IMG/VR virus record: IMGVR_UViG_3300042936_000811
Span: 19,669-83,668 of that record
Strand: one strand, 5' to 3'
Origin: a virus
Length of the DNA stretch: 64,000 nt
Positions 26,608 through 36,630 of this stretch are shown one piece after another. A program made the position numbers and the translations under genes. Below the pieces are notes generated by a model. That model worked only from the letters and a program-made list of their open reading frames with translations, did not search any database and had not been told where the DNA came from. The first letter of the stretch is position 1. Every line of letters begins with the position of its first letter.

Positions 26608-27345
26608 ATGACAGAAAGAAAAAAAAGAAGTACAGTACCACCAAAACCAGTTGATGAGTACAAACCAAGACTAACAAAAAAAGAATTAATATCACAAATC
26701 ATAAAGAAAAAATCTAAAGAGAAGTTTCTTTCGGAAAGTCAAAGAAAGTATTATGACATTTTAACTAATAGTCAAATTACCATTTGTTCAGGACCTGCAG
26801 GTGTTGGTAAAAGTTACATAGCGATGAAAGCGGCGGTAGATTTACTCGCAGACCCTACAACACCTTATGAAAAAATCATTATTGTAAGACCCGCAGTTGA
26901 GGCCGAAGAAAAATTAGGTTCACTCCCTGGTAATGTTGAAGAGAAATTAGACCCTTACATTTTCCCATCGTATTATTTATTAAATAAGATTATTGGTAAA
27001 GAAGCGAGAGAAAAATTAAAAGAGATTGAAGCTATCGAAGTTTTTGCATTGGCCTACATGAGAGGTATGAACATCGACAATTCAATTCTACTATTCGAGG
27101 AGGCTCAGAACTCAACACCAAGTCAAATGAAATTATTATTAACAAGGATTGGGTTTAATTCTAAATTCTTCCTTTCAGGTGACTTAGAACAATTTGACCG
27201 ACATAAAGATAAAACTCAGACAGGGTTGTGGGACGCACTACAAAAGTTTCAAAATATGGATGATATTGGAACATTCGAATTCAAACCTGAAGATGTGGTT
27301 AGAAACCCATTAATTAGTAAAATCCTAAAAAGATACGAAAACTAA
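26608..27345 (+). CDS. phoH: PhoH-like ATPase
   Basis: 245 residues. Walker A is GPAGVGKSY near residue 60, LGSLPGNVEEKLDPY is the family-specific segment, Walker B is ILLFEEAQN, and sensor FFLSGDLEQFD follows. PhoH-like proteins are common in marine and freshwater phages and are probably RNA/DNA-related ATPases; their exact role is not settled. A 59-base gap separates it from the upstream gene and a strong terminator follows. Confidence 0.9.
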   Translation: MTERKKRSTVPPKPVDEYKPRLTKKELISQIIKKKSKEKFLSESQRKYYDILTNSQITICSGPAGVGKSYIAMKAAVDLLADPTTPYEKIIIVRPAVEAEEKLGSLPGNVEEKLDPYIFPSYYLLNKIIGKEAREKLKEIEAIEVFALAYMRGMNIDNSILLFEEAQNSTPSQMKLLLTRIGFNSKFFLSGDLEQFDRHKDKTQTGLWDALQKFQNMDDIGTFEFKPEDVVRNPLISKILKRYEN

Positions 27346-27355
27346 AATAATTACG

Positions 27356-27400
27356 AACCCAATAAGTATAAATTCAATTTAATTTACTTATTGGGTTTTT
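27356..27400 (+). terminator. Terminator after phoH
   Basis: Perfect 13-base-pair stem (AACCCAATAAGTA with TACTTATTGGGTT) with a long A/T loop, followed by a T run. Confidence 0.9.
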
Positions 27401-27419
27401 TACATATTTTTTTACGTAT

Positions 27420-28016
27420 ATGAGAATAGGTATAGAAATTAATGGTGTTCTACGAAACACTTTAGACAAAATAGAACAAACTTATCAAAAATTCATGATT
27501 GATAAGACTGACGGTATTGAGGAAGAAAACACCTTCAATTACGAGATAACAACACCTGTTGATAGTCTTGATTTAAAAAAACATTTTAGTTTTGAAAATG
27601 ATGAGGAGTTATACTCATTCTTGTATGAAGAATTTCCTATGGAAATTTTTGGACATGCTCAATCAGCAGAATACTCAACATTTAACGATTTAAATGAAAT
27701 CTACTTAAAATTAAGAAATGAACATGATTTAATTATTATTTCTGACGAAATTAATAAATCAAAACCCGCTTCATTATTTTTCTTATCTAAATTTGGATGC
27801 GAATTTGAAAAGGTAAAATTCTATAGTAATTTAACAATTAACTCTATGTGGGATGAAATTGATGTTTTACTTACCGCAAATCCCGCACTATTATTAGACC
27901 ATCCATCAGATAAAACATTAATTAAATATGAAACAATTTATAACAATAATGTTGAATCGGAATACACAATAAACACAATCAAAGAATTGGAAGATAAATT
28001 AAAAATTATTTTATAA
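27420..28016 (+). CDS. HAD-like phosphatase fold with degenerate active site
   Basis: 198 residues. The start MRIGIEINGVLRNT aligns with the HAD motif I form IDxDGVLRxT, but the nucleophile and acid Asp are replaced by Glu and Asn. Motif II region is LIIISDEINKSK, and the expected motif IV DNP is ANP in LLTANPALL. The fold is therefore supported, but catalysis is doubtful, suggesting a pseudoenzyme or a binding role. It starts 20 bases after the phoH terminator and abuts the next gene by 1 base. Confidence 0.65.
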   Translation: MRIGIEINGVLRNTLDKIEQTYQKFMIDKTDGIEEENTFNYEITTPVDSLDLKKHFSFENDEELYSFLYEEFPMEIFGHAQSAEYSTFNDLNEIYLKLRNEHDLIIISDEINKSKPASLFFLSKFGCEFEKVKFYSNLTINSMWDEIDVLLTANPALLLDHPSDKTLIKYETIYNNNVESEYTINTIKELEDKLKIIL

Positions 28017-28291
28017 TGTTAAAAATATTAGGAGAACATTACTATTTGGATTTAGATAAGATTGACGAATATATCCAAATAAAACAAGAGCCGTCATCTT
28101 CTTCGGGTGAAACCGATAGTACACAAATTAATATCGTAAAATACGAAACGATTAAACTCATGTTAGATGTTATTATGGATGATGGAGATGAAGTCGACGA
28201 AACTTTAGCAGGTAAAGGGTCAGAGATTACAATTCCATTTAAATTAGCCTTTAACACACTTTTAAATAAAAAATTACTAAATAAATACTAA
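28016..28291 (+). CDS. Hypothetical acidic protein (91 aa)
   Basis: Not recognised. Short, acidic, with a Ser run (SSSSGE) near residue 32 and a helical C-terminus rich in Leu and Lys. Overlaps the upstream HAD-like gene by one base; possibly its partner. Confidence 0.5.
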   Translation: MLKILGEHYYLDLDKIDEYIQIKQEPSSSSGETDSTQINIVKYETIKLMLDVIMDDGDEVDETLAGKGSEITIPFKLAFNTLLNKKLLNKY

Positions 28292-28295
28292 TACA

Positions 28296-29360
28296 ATGAA
28301 TAAAGAACAAATTTCAAAATTAGAACAGTCAGTTCAAAACATGAAAGATAAGAAATCAAGAATCTATCTTTTAGTTCAGGATACTAAGGGTAATGCCAAA
28401 GCATCAATCGCCTACATTTATAATTTAGGAATGGCATTATTAAACGAAGGATATAACCCAATCATTTTACATGAGAAACCTGATTATACAGGAGTATCAG
28501 GATGGTTAGGTGAATCATACATGACATCATTACCTCATAAATCTATCGAAGGTCAAAACTTAGAGGTTTCACCTGAAGATTTTATTGTTATCCCTGAATT
28601 ATACGGATTTGTAATGAGTCAAATCGCTAAATTACCTTGTGGTAAAATTGTGTTATGTCAAGCTTATGACCACGTATTGGAAACATTACAACCAGGTCAA
28701 TCTTGGTCACAATTAGGGTTTTACAAATGTATTACTACATCAGAAACCCAAATGGAGTTTTTAGAAAACTTAATGAAAGGTATTTCTTATGATGTTTTAA
28801 AACCATTCATTTCGGAATCATTCACCAAACAAACATTACCACCAAAACCAATTGTTGCAGTCCATTCAAGAGACCAAAGAGATTCGGTTAATTTAATTAA
28901 ATCTTTCTACATAAAATTCCCTCAATATAGATGGGTCACTTTTAGAGATATGAGAGGTTTATCCGAAGAAGAATTTTCTAAATCATTAAAAGAAAGTTTC
29001 TTATCTGTATGGATTGATGAAACAAGTGCTTATGGTACATTCCCATTAGAATCAATGACTTGCGGGGTACCTGTTTTAGGTTTAACACCAAACTTACTAC
29101 CATCTTGGATGTCAGAGGATAATGGTATATGGATTAACAATAAAAATCAAATGGTTGATTTTGTTGCTGACTTCTTACAAAATTGGTTGGAGGACAATGT
29201 TAACCCTAATTTATATGAGGAAATGATTAAAACAGTTGAGAATTTACCAACAAAAAAAGAATTCAATGAGGTTTCGGTAAAATTATTTACTGATTATATT
29301 AACACAAGATTTGCCTCATTTCAAGAACAATTAACTAAACTAGAAACTATCGAAGAGTAA
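28296..29360 (+). CDS. GT-B-like glycosyltransferase
   Basis: 354 residues with GT-B features: an N-terminal Rossmann domain (RIYLLVQDTKGNAKASI), a linker near QLGFYKCITTSETQMEFLENL, and a C-terminal domain with VAVHSRDQRD and the nucleotide-binding TSAYGTFPLESMTCGVPVLG, where the acidic residue of the EX7E-like motif lies. It is followed immediately by another GT2-like gene. Sugar specificity unknown. Confidence 0.75.
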   Translation: MNKEQISKLEQSVQNMKDKKSRIYLLVQDTKGNAKASIAYIYNLGMALLNEGYNPIILHEKPDYTGVSGWLGESYMTSLPHKSIEGQNLEVSPEDFIVIPELYGFVMSQIAKLPCGKIVLCQAYDHVLETLQPGQSWSQLGFYKCITTSETQMEFLENLMKGISYDVLKPFISESFTKQTLPPKPIVAVHSRDQRDSVNLIKSFYIKFPQYRWVTFRDMRGLSEEEFSKSLKESFLSVWIDETSAYGTFPLESMTCGVPVLGLTPNLLPSWMSEDNGIWINNKNQMVDFVADFLQNWLEDNVNPNLYEEMIKTVENLPTKKEFNEVSVKLFTDYINTRFASFQEQLTKLETIEE

Positions 29361-29361
29361 T

Positions 29362-30174
29362 ATGGAAAACACACAAAAATTTGACGTATCGGTTATTTTA
29401 CCAATTAAGTCAGGAAAAGCAAACGGATTTACTGAATATTTTGAAAAATGTATTGAGTCATTAAAAAATCAAAAAGTTGGTATCAATGAATTAATTATAG
29501 TTCACACTAACGAAACACATATTGTAGATTACTTAAATCAATTTGATTTTGGTACTTTAAATGTAGTTAAAGTTGCGTGGACAAAAGACGCTAACTACGC
29601 ATCACAAATAAATCATGGTGTGAGGTCGGCAAAATCTAAATGGGTTTCTCTATTTGAGTTTGACGATGAGTATTCAAGTATTTGGTTTAAAAACGTTGAG
29701 GTCTACGCTAACTCATATCCTGATGTTGACGCATTCTTACCTATCGTTGTTGATACAGACCAAACAGGTAAATTTGCAGGATTTACAAATGAGGCAACAT
29801 TCGCAGCAAACTTCACACCAGAAATGGGTATTTTAACTCATGAAACTTTATTAGAATATCAGAATTTTCAAACTTCAGGTATGGTTATTAAAACATCATC
29901 TTTTATTGATTTTGGTTTAATTAAACCATCATTCAAATTAACATTTGGATATGAATTTTTCTTAAGAATGACACATAACTCAGTTAAGATTATGTCAATA
30001 CCTAAGATTGGGTATAAACATGTTAACTTGAGAGACGGGTCTATTTTTTGGAATTATAAAAATGGTGACGATAGATTAACGGAAGGTGAAGTAAGATTTT
30101 GGATTGACTCGGCCAAAAAAGAATACTTTTTTATTAACGACAGGGCCATAAAGTATGAACCCCAAACAGTTTAA
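29362..30174 (+). CDS. Family 2-like glycosyltransferase
   Basis: 270 residues. Begins VSVILPIKSGKANGFTEYFEKC, contains NHGVRSAKSKWVSLFEFDDEY with an FDDE metal site, and ends with an aromatic basic tail. This GT-A domain appears shorter than typical and has a divergent first motif. It ends one base into the start of the sigma-like gene. Confidence 0.7.
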   Translation: MENTQKFDVSVILPIKSGKANGFTEYFEKCIESLKNQKVGINELIIVHTNETHIVDYLNQFDFGTLNVVKVAWTKDANYASQINHGVRSAKSKWVSLFEFDDEYSSIWFKNVEVYANSYPDVDAFLPIVVDTDQTGKFAGFTNEATFAANFTPEMGILTHETLLEYQNFQTSGMVIKTSSFIDFGLIKPSFKLTFGYEFFLRMTHNSVKIMSIPKIGYKHVNLRDGSIFWNYKNGDDRLTEGEVRFWIDSAKKEYFFINDRAIKYEPQTV

Positions 30175-30923
30175 TGACAGAAATTATTAATTTAACAGGA
30201 AACACCAATGTTGAGTTAAAAAAGAAAGGTAGAAAACCAACACAATTAAATTATTTTGATGTTCCCGAAGAGCAGGCCGTTGTTAGATTTTTAGAATCAA
30301 CCTCCTACGAAGAACGAAATAAAATTTATAATGATTTTTTAAAAAAACCTTTAGATAAGATGATATCTTCGATAATTCGAAGATACAAATTATATAGAAA
30401 AGACATGGACTTTACGGAGATACATGTAGACACTCACTCATTCTTAATGACAAAAATTGAAAAGTTTAAACCCTCTAGAGAGAAAAAAGCTTATTCATAT
30501 TTTGGTACAATCTGTAAGAATTATCTTATGGGTCAAATTATTAAGGACCAAAAAGAAACTAACCGAAAAATATCATATGAAGATATCTCAACGAGTATAG
30601 AAAATAACCCTAACTTTTCTTACAGTATAGAAAAAGAAGGTATTGATTCAGAAAAAGTAATTAAAAACTTTTTACTTGAGTTAGATAATTTGCTAGAAAA
30701 TGAGAGTTTATCGGAAAACGAAATCAAACTAGGTCATGCGTTACATGACCTTTTTGAGAATTATGAATCTATTTTTATCGGTAACGATAATAATAAATTT
30801 AATAAAAATATTATACTACTCTCATTAAGGGAAATGACTAATTTGTCAACCAAAGAAATTAGGGGGTCAATGAAGAAATACAAAACAATGTATTATACTT
30901 TAGTGGAGAATATGGTTAAATAA
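30174..30923 (+). CDS. T4 gp55-like late sigma factor
   Basis: 249 residues with a sigma-70 region 2-like helical core: DKMISSIIRRYKLYRKDMDF, followed by KAYSYFGTICKNYLMGQIIKDQKE, the segment that in sigma region 2 and gp55 contacts polymerase and melts the -10 element. Family knowledge: T4 gp55 directs polymerase to late promoters with only a -10-like element. The matching late motif TATTTATA is abundant in this window, and it is absent as a promoter in front of the accessory block. The gene sits between that block and the baseplate genes. Confidence 0.8.
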   Translation: MTEIINLTGNTNVELKKKGRKPTQLNYFDVPEEQAVVRFLESTSYEERNKIYNDFLKKPLDKMISSIIRRYKLYRKDMDFTEIHVDTHSFLMTKIEKFKPSREKKAYSYFGTICKNYLMGQIIKDQKETNRKISYEDISTSIENNPNFSYSIEKEGIDSEKVIKNFLLELDNLLENESLSENEIKLGHALHDLFENYESIFIGNDNNKFNKNIILLSLREMTNLSTKEIRGSMKKYKTMYYTLVENMVK

Positions 30924-30937
30924 AATTTTATAGTTAA

Positions 30938-30945
30938 TATTTATT
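30938..30945 (+). promoter_or_regulatory. Putative late promoter motif (TATTTATT)
   Basis: One mismatch from TATTTATA and only 3 bases upstream of the ATG at 30949, implying an almost leaderless transcript or an internal start. Confidence 0.5.
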
Positions 30946-30948
30946 GTA

Positions 30949-31326
30949 ATGGGAAGACCACAAAAAAAAGAAATTAATTTAACTAAAGAGTCGATGTTAT
31001 CTTTGATGCAAGAAATCTATAATGAACTTGTTGAACAAAGAAACACTGCGATTAGAATACAAAATAAAATGTTGACAATGATGAAAGAACCTGAAGATAT
31101 GACTCTAATAGGTCCTGTTATTGAAAAGCAACAAAAAATCATTAACGATTGTGTTGAAAAGAAATTAACATTATCTAAACTGCAATCTACTATGTGGGAA
31201 AAATCTAATACCGCAGGAAGTGGTAGTTTCTCAATTACTGATTTAGGTGTGGATGATGATTTATTAGAAAATTTAATACTAAAAGACGCGTCTAAACCTG
31301 ACGGGTCTTACAAAATGAAAAACTAA
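30949..31326 (+). CDS. Hypothetical helical protein (125 aa)
   Basis: Not recognised. Mostly helical, Lys/Glu-rich, with a Gly/Ser-rich patch (AGSGSFSITDLG) and an acidic DDDLLENLIL tail-proximal helix. It sits between the late sigma factor and the baseplate genes; the position would suit a small transcription coactivator or an assembly protein, but no motif decides. Confidence 0.5.
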   Translation: MGRPQKKEINLTKESMLSLMQEIYNELVEQRNTAIRIQNKMLTMMKEPEDMTLIGPVIEKQQKIINDCVEKKLTLSKLQSTMWEKSNTAGSGSFSITDLGVDDDLLENLILKDASKPDGSYKMKN

Positions 31327-31331
31327 CTAAA

Positions 31332-33239
31332 ATGGCATCATTAGATTTAGGTCTTGATTATAAAGACGCACAAAAAAAGATTGCGGCGACCACCACATAT
31401 AAGGATTTAAAAACTCAATATGATGACACTTCTAAAAAAGCTGGAGAGTCTTTTGATACTGCCAAACAAAACGTTACTGAGTCTATAGATAAAGTCAAAG
31501 AACAGACTAAAAGATTTCAAAGGGAAATCAAAAATCAATTTGAACAATTACTAGATATTAATAATCTTACTGGTGGTAAGGGAGGTAGTTCAATTAGTTA
31601 CGTTAAAAAAACATTAATTAGGGTTATTAAGAATATTGAACCTAAAATTATTGAGCTTCTTATGGAAGAAGCAATAAATGCGGTTGGTTGTGACCAACAA
31701 CAAACATATGCGGCTCAGGTGGTGTATGTTAAAGTAAGTTCAATAGACTTGATTAACCTATTAAAAAAAGACCCGTCAAGTAAAGAAGGTAAAGTCTTAT
31801 ACGAAAGAAATCCTGTTAACGTACAACTTTATCCATTCTCAATGAACAAAGAGTTGTATCAAAGAATTCAAAGTGGTCAACCTTACTCAACTGACAACGG
31901 TCAACAATATATTGGTCAATCAGGACAAGCGTTATTTGATATTCAATACGTTGACACAAATAACTTAGGAGAAACTGGTCCGTGGTTTAAGGTAACTCTA
32001 CCTAATAGAGCAAACAATATTAATAAAGTTGGTACTTTTTTAGCCGATTATTATAGAACAACTAAAGTTGTTGAGTTCACAAATATTATGGCAAATATTA
32101 TGGAGTCATTAAGTGGAGCCATATCTATTAGTGCAAATGTTGGAGTAGCTCAAGCCGAAGACACTAATAAACTTATGTTAATCATCCAAAGGGTTTTAGG
32201 TTTATGTTTTGATAATAAAAAAGAAATCGATGTTAGTGGTATTGCAAAATTAGCCGAACTCGATGATATTGATGAGTCGTTTTTTGAATTCACAGATATT
32301 GATTTACGTAATATTGACCAAAGAGTAACTAACATTAAAAATGGTGTGATTGAATTTGAGGATTGTGGTAATGTTAAATTACCCGTTAATTATGATGACA
32401 TTCTAAATGATTTAGGTACATTAAATTTTATTGAGGATAAGGATTTAGTCGATGCTGCTGACGCATTAACTCAAACATTAATTAACAATCCTGAATGGCA
32501 AGGTTTTGCTATTGAGGGGAATATTAAAGCCACGGTAGATTTAAACTTCCTTAAATTAATCGTTCAAGGAATTGCCGCGTCGTTACTATCTCCAAAAGTA
32601 TTATTACCAATATTTGTAATGTTAAAATCATTAGGTCAAACATTTGTTGATGGTGTTAACTCATTCGTCGCTTTCATGAAAACATTTAAAAAGTTTTTTA
32701 TAAACTTAATGTCAAAAATAGGAGCTTTATTTGTTAAGGAACTTTTTGAAATAATTAAAAAAGATATTTTAAATTTAATCCAATCAGTAATTCAAGATGT
32801 TGCTAGAGAAAAAATGGATAAAAGAATTATTATGATTTTAAAGTTAATCCAACTTATAATTGTTGTGGCTCAGTTTATATCGGATTGGCGTAAATGTAAG
32901 AGTGTTATTGATGAAATTCTATCATTGTTAAAGATTGCGACTTCTGGATGGGGTGGTGAAATACCATTACCTCTATTATTTGCATCTCAATTTATGGATG
33001 GATATTCTGAATCTCGTGCGTTTATTGGAGCTATTGAGGAAATGCAAAAACTTGGTATCCCAACAGGTACAATGCCAGATGGAAGTCCTAATTTAGATGT
33101 TCTAAAAATGTTAGGGCAAATGAAATCTATGTCATCGGAAGAGGCTGAAAATGGTAAGGTACAAATTGCAATACCACCATTAACAATGACACCAGCAGGT
33201 CTGACAGTTCCTTCGAGTGCTTTCGGTAAAAAAATGTAA
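31332..33239 (+). CDS. Large hypothetical structural protein with hydrophobic helical core (635 aa)
   Basis: Not recognised. The first 60 residues are helical and polar; residues about 400-560 form a long hydrophobic helical section (GIAASLLSPKVLLPIFV, FINLMSKIGALFVKEL, IILKLIQLIIVV) with membrane-like stretches. A late-type motif lies a gene upstream, and the gene precedes the gp5-like spike, so a tail, baseplate or tape-measure-related role is probable from position. No homologous domain is identified. Confidence 0.6.
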   Translation: MASLDLGLDYKDAQKKIAATTTYKDLKTQYDDTSKKAGESFDTAKQNVTESIDKVKEQTKRFQREIKNQFEQLLDINNLTGGKGGSSISYVKKTLIRVIKNIEPKIIELLMEEAINAVGCDQQQTYAAQVVYVKVSSIDLINLLKKDPSSKEGKVLYERNPVNVQLYPFSMNKELYQRIQSGQPYSTDNGQQYIGQSGQALFDIQYVDTNNLGETGPWFKVTLPNRANNINKVGTFLADYYRTTKVVEFTNIMANIMESLSGAISISANVGVAQAEDTNKLMLIIQRVLGLCFDNKKEIDVSGIAKLAELDDIDESFFEFTDIDLRNIDQRVTNIKNGVIEFEDCGNVKLPVNYDDILNDLGTLNFIEDKDLVDAADALTQTLINNPEWQGFAIEGNIKATVDLNFLKLIVQGIAASLLSPKVLLPIFVMLKSLGQTFVDGVNSFVAFMKTFKKFFINLMSKIGALFVKELFEIIKKDILNLIQSVIQDVAREKMDKRIIMILKLIQLIIVVAQFISDWRKCKSVIDEILSLLKIATSGWGGEIPLPLLFASQFMDGYSESRAFIGAIEEMQKLGIPTGTMPDGSPNLDVLKMLGQMKSMSSEEAENGKVQIAIPPLTMTPAGLTVPSSAFGKKM

Positions 33240-33241
33240 TT

Positions 33242-33454
33242 ATGACAAAAAAAGAACAATCGGAAAAAGCCGTAAAAATAATAAAAGACTACAAATCACA
33301 CTCAAATAAAGATTTGACTTTTGTTATGGATTTTATTCAGGAAGATTTTAAATTTACCAAAGATGCGGTCATTAAAATGACCGAACATTTAGATAAATTA
33401 GAATTAACTTACAATACTATTCTTAAAGAATATCAAAACAGAACTATTAAATAA
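33242..33454 (+). CDS. Small helical protein (70 aa)
   Basis: Not recognised. Lys/Glu-rich, two helices, no cysteines. Wedged between two virion genes with 2-base and 1-base junctions, which supports a real, coupled gene. Confidence 0.55.
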   Translation: MTKKEQSEKAVKIIKDYKSHSNKDLTFVMDFIQEDFKFTKDAVIKMTEHLDKLELTYNTILKEYQNRTIK

Positions 33455-35034
33455 TGAAAATAGACCAATCTAATAAGTATCAAATTATATTTCCTGGTAT
33501 CGTTTACGATAACCAAGACCCGATGATGTTAGGTAGACTTAGAGTAATACCTGAAACACAAACATATAGTGATATTTTAGCTTCAGTTCCTGATTGGAAT
33601 GAGGAAATAGATAAATGGACTTCTAAAGACCCGTTAATTTTTTTACCATTACTACCTTTTTATTTTAGCCAAGTACCGAAAAAAGACGAGTACGTACATA
33701 TTATATATCAAAATAAAAAATTTAATTTCCAAAGTCAATTTTATATTCAAGGACCGTTTTCGTCACCAATGACAACACCTTTTGAGTATTATCAAGGCGC
33801 TAAGAAATTTTTAGCTGCGGGAGATAGAATTAAACAAGGTATTTCGATTAAAAATAGTGATGGGCAATATCGTAACAAAGATAGTTATGGTGTATTTCCC
33901 GAACCTGGTGATAACGCATTGTTAGGACGTGGTTCCGCCGATGTAGTTGTTAAAGAAAATGAGGTTTTAATTAGAGCGGGTAAAACAAAAGTATTAAGTA
34001 CAACACAATTACCTGTTGGAAATGCGATGAGGTCATTCTTACAACTTTCAAATTTTACCCAACAAAAAGTTTTATTACCCCAAGAAAGTCAAGCTAGATT
34101 AGTTGAAAATGTAAAGGTAGTTAAAAAAATAATAATCTGGGATATTGAAAATTTAGAAAACACTCAAAATGTTTTTAATGGGTCTGTTGGATTATACAAT
34201 GTAATACCAAGTCAGAAAGTTAACAGTAAAAATTTTAAGTCCGACACTATCCTTAACTTAAGTGTTGGTACCGATTATAGTGGCCCTATTGAGGAAGTAA
34301 AATTTACCGCCAAAAGTTTTAACGAATCATTAACTTTAATTAATAAATTTAGTGATGGAGTTTTTAAAAAATTTATTGATTTACCTAATTATGTTGTTAA
34401 CAACCAATTACGTAATATACCTCAAGACCAAATATTTCCATTTGTTGTTACCCCATCAAAATTAACTTATGAAAAAGGTGTTAAATTCTCACCATCACAA
34501 GTTGTAAATGATGTTGCGGAACTAACTAATTATGTTAATTTTTATAGTAAAATTAAATTAAATATGGGGTTAGTTAATAGTGGGTGGTTTTTAGTTTGGG
34601 AAAACAAAAATGGAACTGCACTTATTGGACCTCAAGGGGATATTAAAACTGAAACAGTTACTCCATCCGAGTTTGTACCTTCAGATGTCACTTATGGTGT
34701 CTTAGGAGCTCAAAAAATTTATTTACTATCTCAAGACTCTACAGGACCTAAAGGTAAGATTAGTTTAAGTCAAACTTTATATGGTATACCACAAGATAAA
34801 TTTATTGGTGACGAAAGTAGTATTTTTAATAAGACATACCCAACAACAAGAGGTGATGAGTTAATGAAACTACTTAGAAAAATATTTTCATTTGTTACTG
34901 GTCACGTACATCCTGTGGCTACGGCACCACCTATTCCTGTTGCCGCAGGTAACGGACAAACCTCCGCAGAAATTAATGCAATTCTTGCTGACGCAGAAAA
35001 TACCATCCTAAATCAAAATATCCGAATTAATTGA
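33454..35034 (+). CDS. Baseplate hub/spike protein with OB-like N-terminus (gp5/V-like)
   Basis: 526 residues. The N-terminal section [20 protein letters not shown] is followed by LRVIPE, resembling the OB-fold start of baseplate protein V/gp5 (GRVKV). Near the C-terminus [17 protein letters not shown] matches the histidine-rich HTHP region characteristic of these spike proteins. A central lysozyme domain as in T4 gp5 is not recognisable. Likely the central spike complex piercing the outer membrane. Confidence 0.75.
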   Translation: MKIDQSNKYQIIFPGIVYDNQDPMMLGRLRVIPETQTYSDILASVPDWNEEIDKWTSKDPLIFLPLLPFYFSQVPKKDEYVHIIYQNKKFNFQSQFYIQGPFSSPMTTPFEYYQGAKKFLAAGDRIKQGISIKNSDGQYRNKDSYGVFPEPGDNALLGRGSADVVVKENEVLIRAGKTKVLSTTQLPVGNAMRSFLQLSNFTQQKVLLPQESQARLVENVKVVKKIIIWDIENLENTQNVFNGSVGLYNVIPSQKVNSKNFKSDTILNLSVGTDYSGPIEEVKFTAKSFNESLTLINKFSDGVFKKFIDLPNYVVNNQLRNIPQDQIFPFVVTPSKLTYEKGVKFSPSQVVNDVAELTNYVNFYSKIKLNMGLVNSGWFLVWENKNGTALIGPQGDIKTETVTPSEFVPSDVTYGVLGAQKIYLLSQDSTGPKGKISLSQTLYGIPQDKFIGDESSIFNKTYPTTRGDELMKLLRKIFSFVTGHVHPVATAPPIPVAAGNGQTSAEINAILADAENTILNQNIRIN

Positions 35035-35042
35035 TATTTATA
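35035..35042 (+). promoter_or_regulatory. Putative late promoter motif TATTTATA
   Basis: Exact motif 14 bases upstream of the ATG at 35057, straddling the end of the spike gene. Confidence 0.6.
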
Positions 35043-35056
35043 AGTAAAACACTTAA

Positions 35057-36532
35057 ATGTCAATTAATAACTCCTACTTTAGTAAGAACAATACTATCAT
35101 ATCCAACAGTTTCACCAATACTGGTAGAAACCCAGTTACGGAATTGTTTTATGGTTCTACCGCAGTGTCTCAATATCCTAGTGGGTATAGTAGATTCATA
35201 TTCGATTTAGACCTTTCATTACTATTTCAGAAGATAAATGACGGTACAATTTCTACAACTTGTAACGACACAATTGTTCACACTTTAAGAATGGTGAATA
35301 CCTCAACCTTTGATATTGAGTTATTAAACACCTCAACATCTCAAGGTAGAAAAAGAGCCACGTCATTTGATTTAATTTTATTCAGAATCCCATACATTAA
35401 TAACAACCCACTAAACCCACAGATTTGGGATGAAGGTGTTGGTTATGATTTTGCTGATTTAGTTTATGAATATAGTGATACGGACAAATCTTTTTCTGAT
35501 AGACCCTCGAATTGGTTTCAAACAACGACAATTGGTGTTTGGACTGAGCCTGGTGTCTACAATAACTTAAACAGTGGGGTTGTTCCTTTTAGCTCATTAA
35601 CTATCGTTGACACACAACATTTTGAATTTGGTAATGAGAACGTTAGTTTTGACATGACTAGTGAAATTAATTCAATTATTGATGGTTCATTAACTAATGT
35701 CACAGGATGGGGAATTGCTTACAAACCTCAGGTCGAAAACTTATCAGGTCTTACTGATACCTATGAAACTCAATTTTTTACAAGACATACTCAAACATTT
35801 TACGAACCATTTTTAGAAACAAACTATAATGACCTTATTGAAGATGATAGAAACTTATTTTCTTTAGGTAGAACAAACAAACTTTATTTGTACTTGTTTG
35901 ATAACGGTAACCCAATCAATTTAGACAATAATCCAAGTGTTACTATTATGGATTCATCGGGAAATGACATTCCTGGATTAACAGGGTTAACCGCTTGTCA
36001 AAGAACTAAAGGTGTTTATGAAATTGTTATACCACCAATAATTGGTTATAAAACACCATGTATGTTTACTGATAAATGGTACAACTTAAATTACAATGGT
36101 TTCCCATTACCCCAATCGTTTAATGAGTTTACAATACAACCATTAAAAAATTCAATTCAGATTGGTACTAATTCAGTCGACCCTAAATTATATGGGTTTG
36201 ACTTTTATGGTATTAAACAAGATGAAAAAATATACAATACTGATATTAGAAAAGTTGGTGTTGTCATTAAACAAGCTTACACAACTCAAAAACTTTTACA
36301 AAATGTTGACGCTCACTACAGAGTATATGTTAGAGAAGGCCAGACTGAGGTTGAGGTTCAAGGTTGGACCAAAATCAACAGGACGCCAAACGAATATTAT
36401 TTTATGTTTGACACTAGGGATAAAATACCTAACGAGTATTATATAGATATTAAGGTGGATAGTAGTGGAGAGATAAATACATACAAACGACAAGTTAAAT
36501 TTCAAATCGTTAATATGAAGTATTTAGATTAA
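35057..36532 (+). CDS. Structural protein, beta-rich (491 aa)
   Basis: Not recognised by family. Sequence is beta-rich with many Asn/Thr. The N-terminal 230 residues look like a jelly-roll-like domain (SRFIFDLDLSLLF, NVSFDMTSEINSII), as in proteins of the DNRLRE/TGF-like structural type. The C-terminal half contains repeated beta-sandwich-like modules. Driven by an exact late motif, so a tail or baseplate virion protein is likely. Confidence 0.65.
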   Translation: MSINNSYFSKNNTIISNSFTNTGRNPVTELFYGSTAVSQYPSGYSRFIFDLDLSLLFQKINDGTISTTCNDTIVHTLRMVNTSTFDIELLNTSTSQGRKRATSFDLILFRIPYINNNPLNPQIWDEGVGYDFADLVYEYSDTDKSFSDRPSNWFQTTTIGVWTEPGVYNNLNSGVVPFSSLTIVDTQHFEFGNENVSFDMTSEINSIIDGSLTNVTGWGIAYKPQVENLSGLTDTYETQFFTRHTQTFYEPFLETNYNDLIEDDRNLFSLGRTNKLYLYLFDNGNPINLDNNPSVTIMDSSGNDIPGLTGLTACQRTKGVYEIVIPPIIGYKTPCMFTDKWYNLNYNGFPLPQSFNEFTIQPLKNSIQIGTNSVDPKLYGFDFYGIKQDEKIYNTDIRKVGVVIKQAYTTQKLLQNVDAHYRVYVREGQTEVEVQGWTKINRTPNEYYFMFDTRDKIPNEYYIDIKVDSSGEINTYKRQVKFQIVNMKYLD

Positions 36533-36537
36533 TAAGA

Positions 36538-36545
36538 TATTTATA
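36538..36545 (+). promoter_or_regulatory. Putative late promoter motif TATTTATA
   Basis: Exact motif directly after the upstream stop. The next gene begins at 36631, leaving an 85-base AT-rich leader. Confidence 0.55.
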
Positions 36546-36630
36546 ATAAAAACAAAATGTTAAATAATATAAAATTATTAAATTTTACATTATAACCTAT
36601 AAAAATTAAAAAAAAAATAACACAAAAGAT

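Noticed and set aside
36557-36595. Short 12-codon frame in the leader of the Cys-rich gene
   Set aside because: AT-rich by chance; no RNA structure or attenuator evidence, so I do not call a leader peptide.
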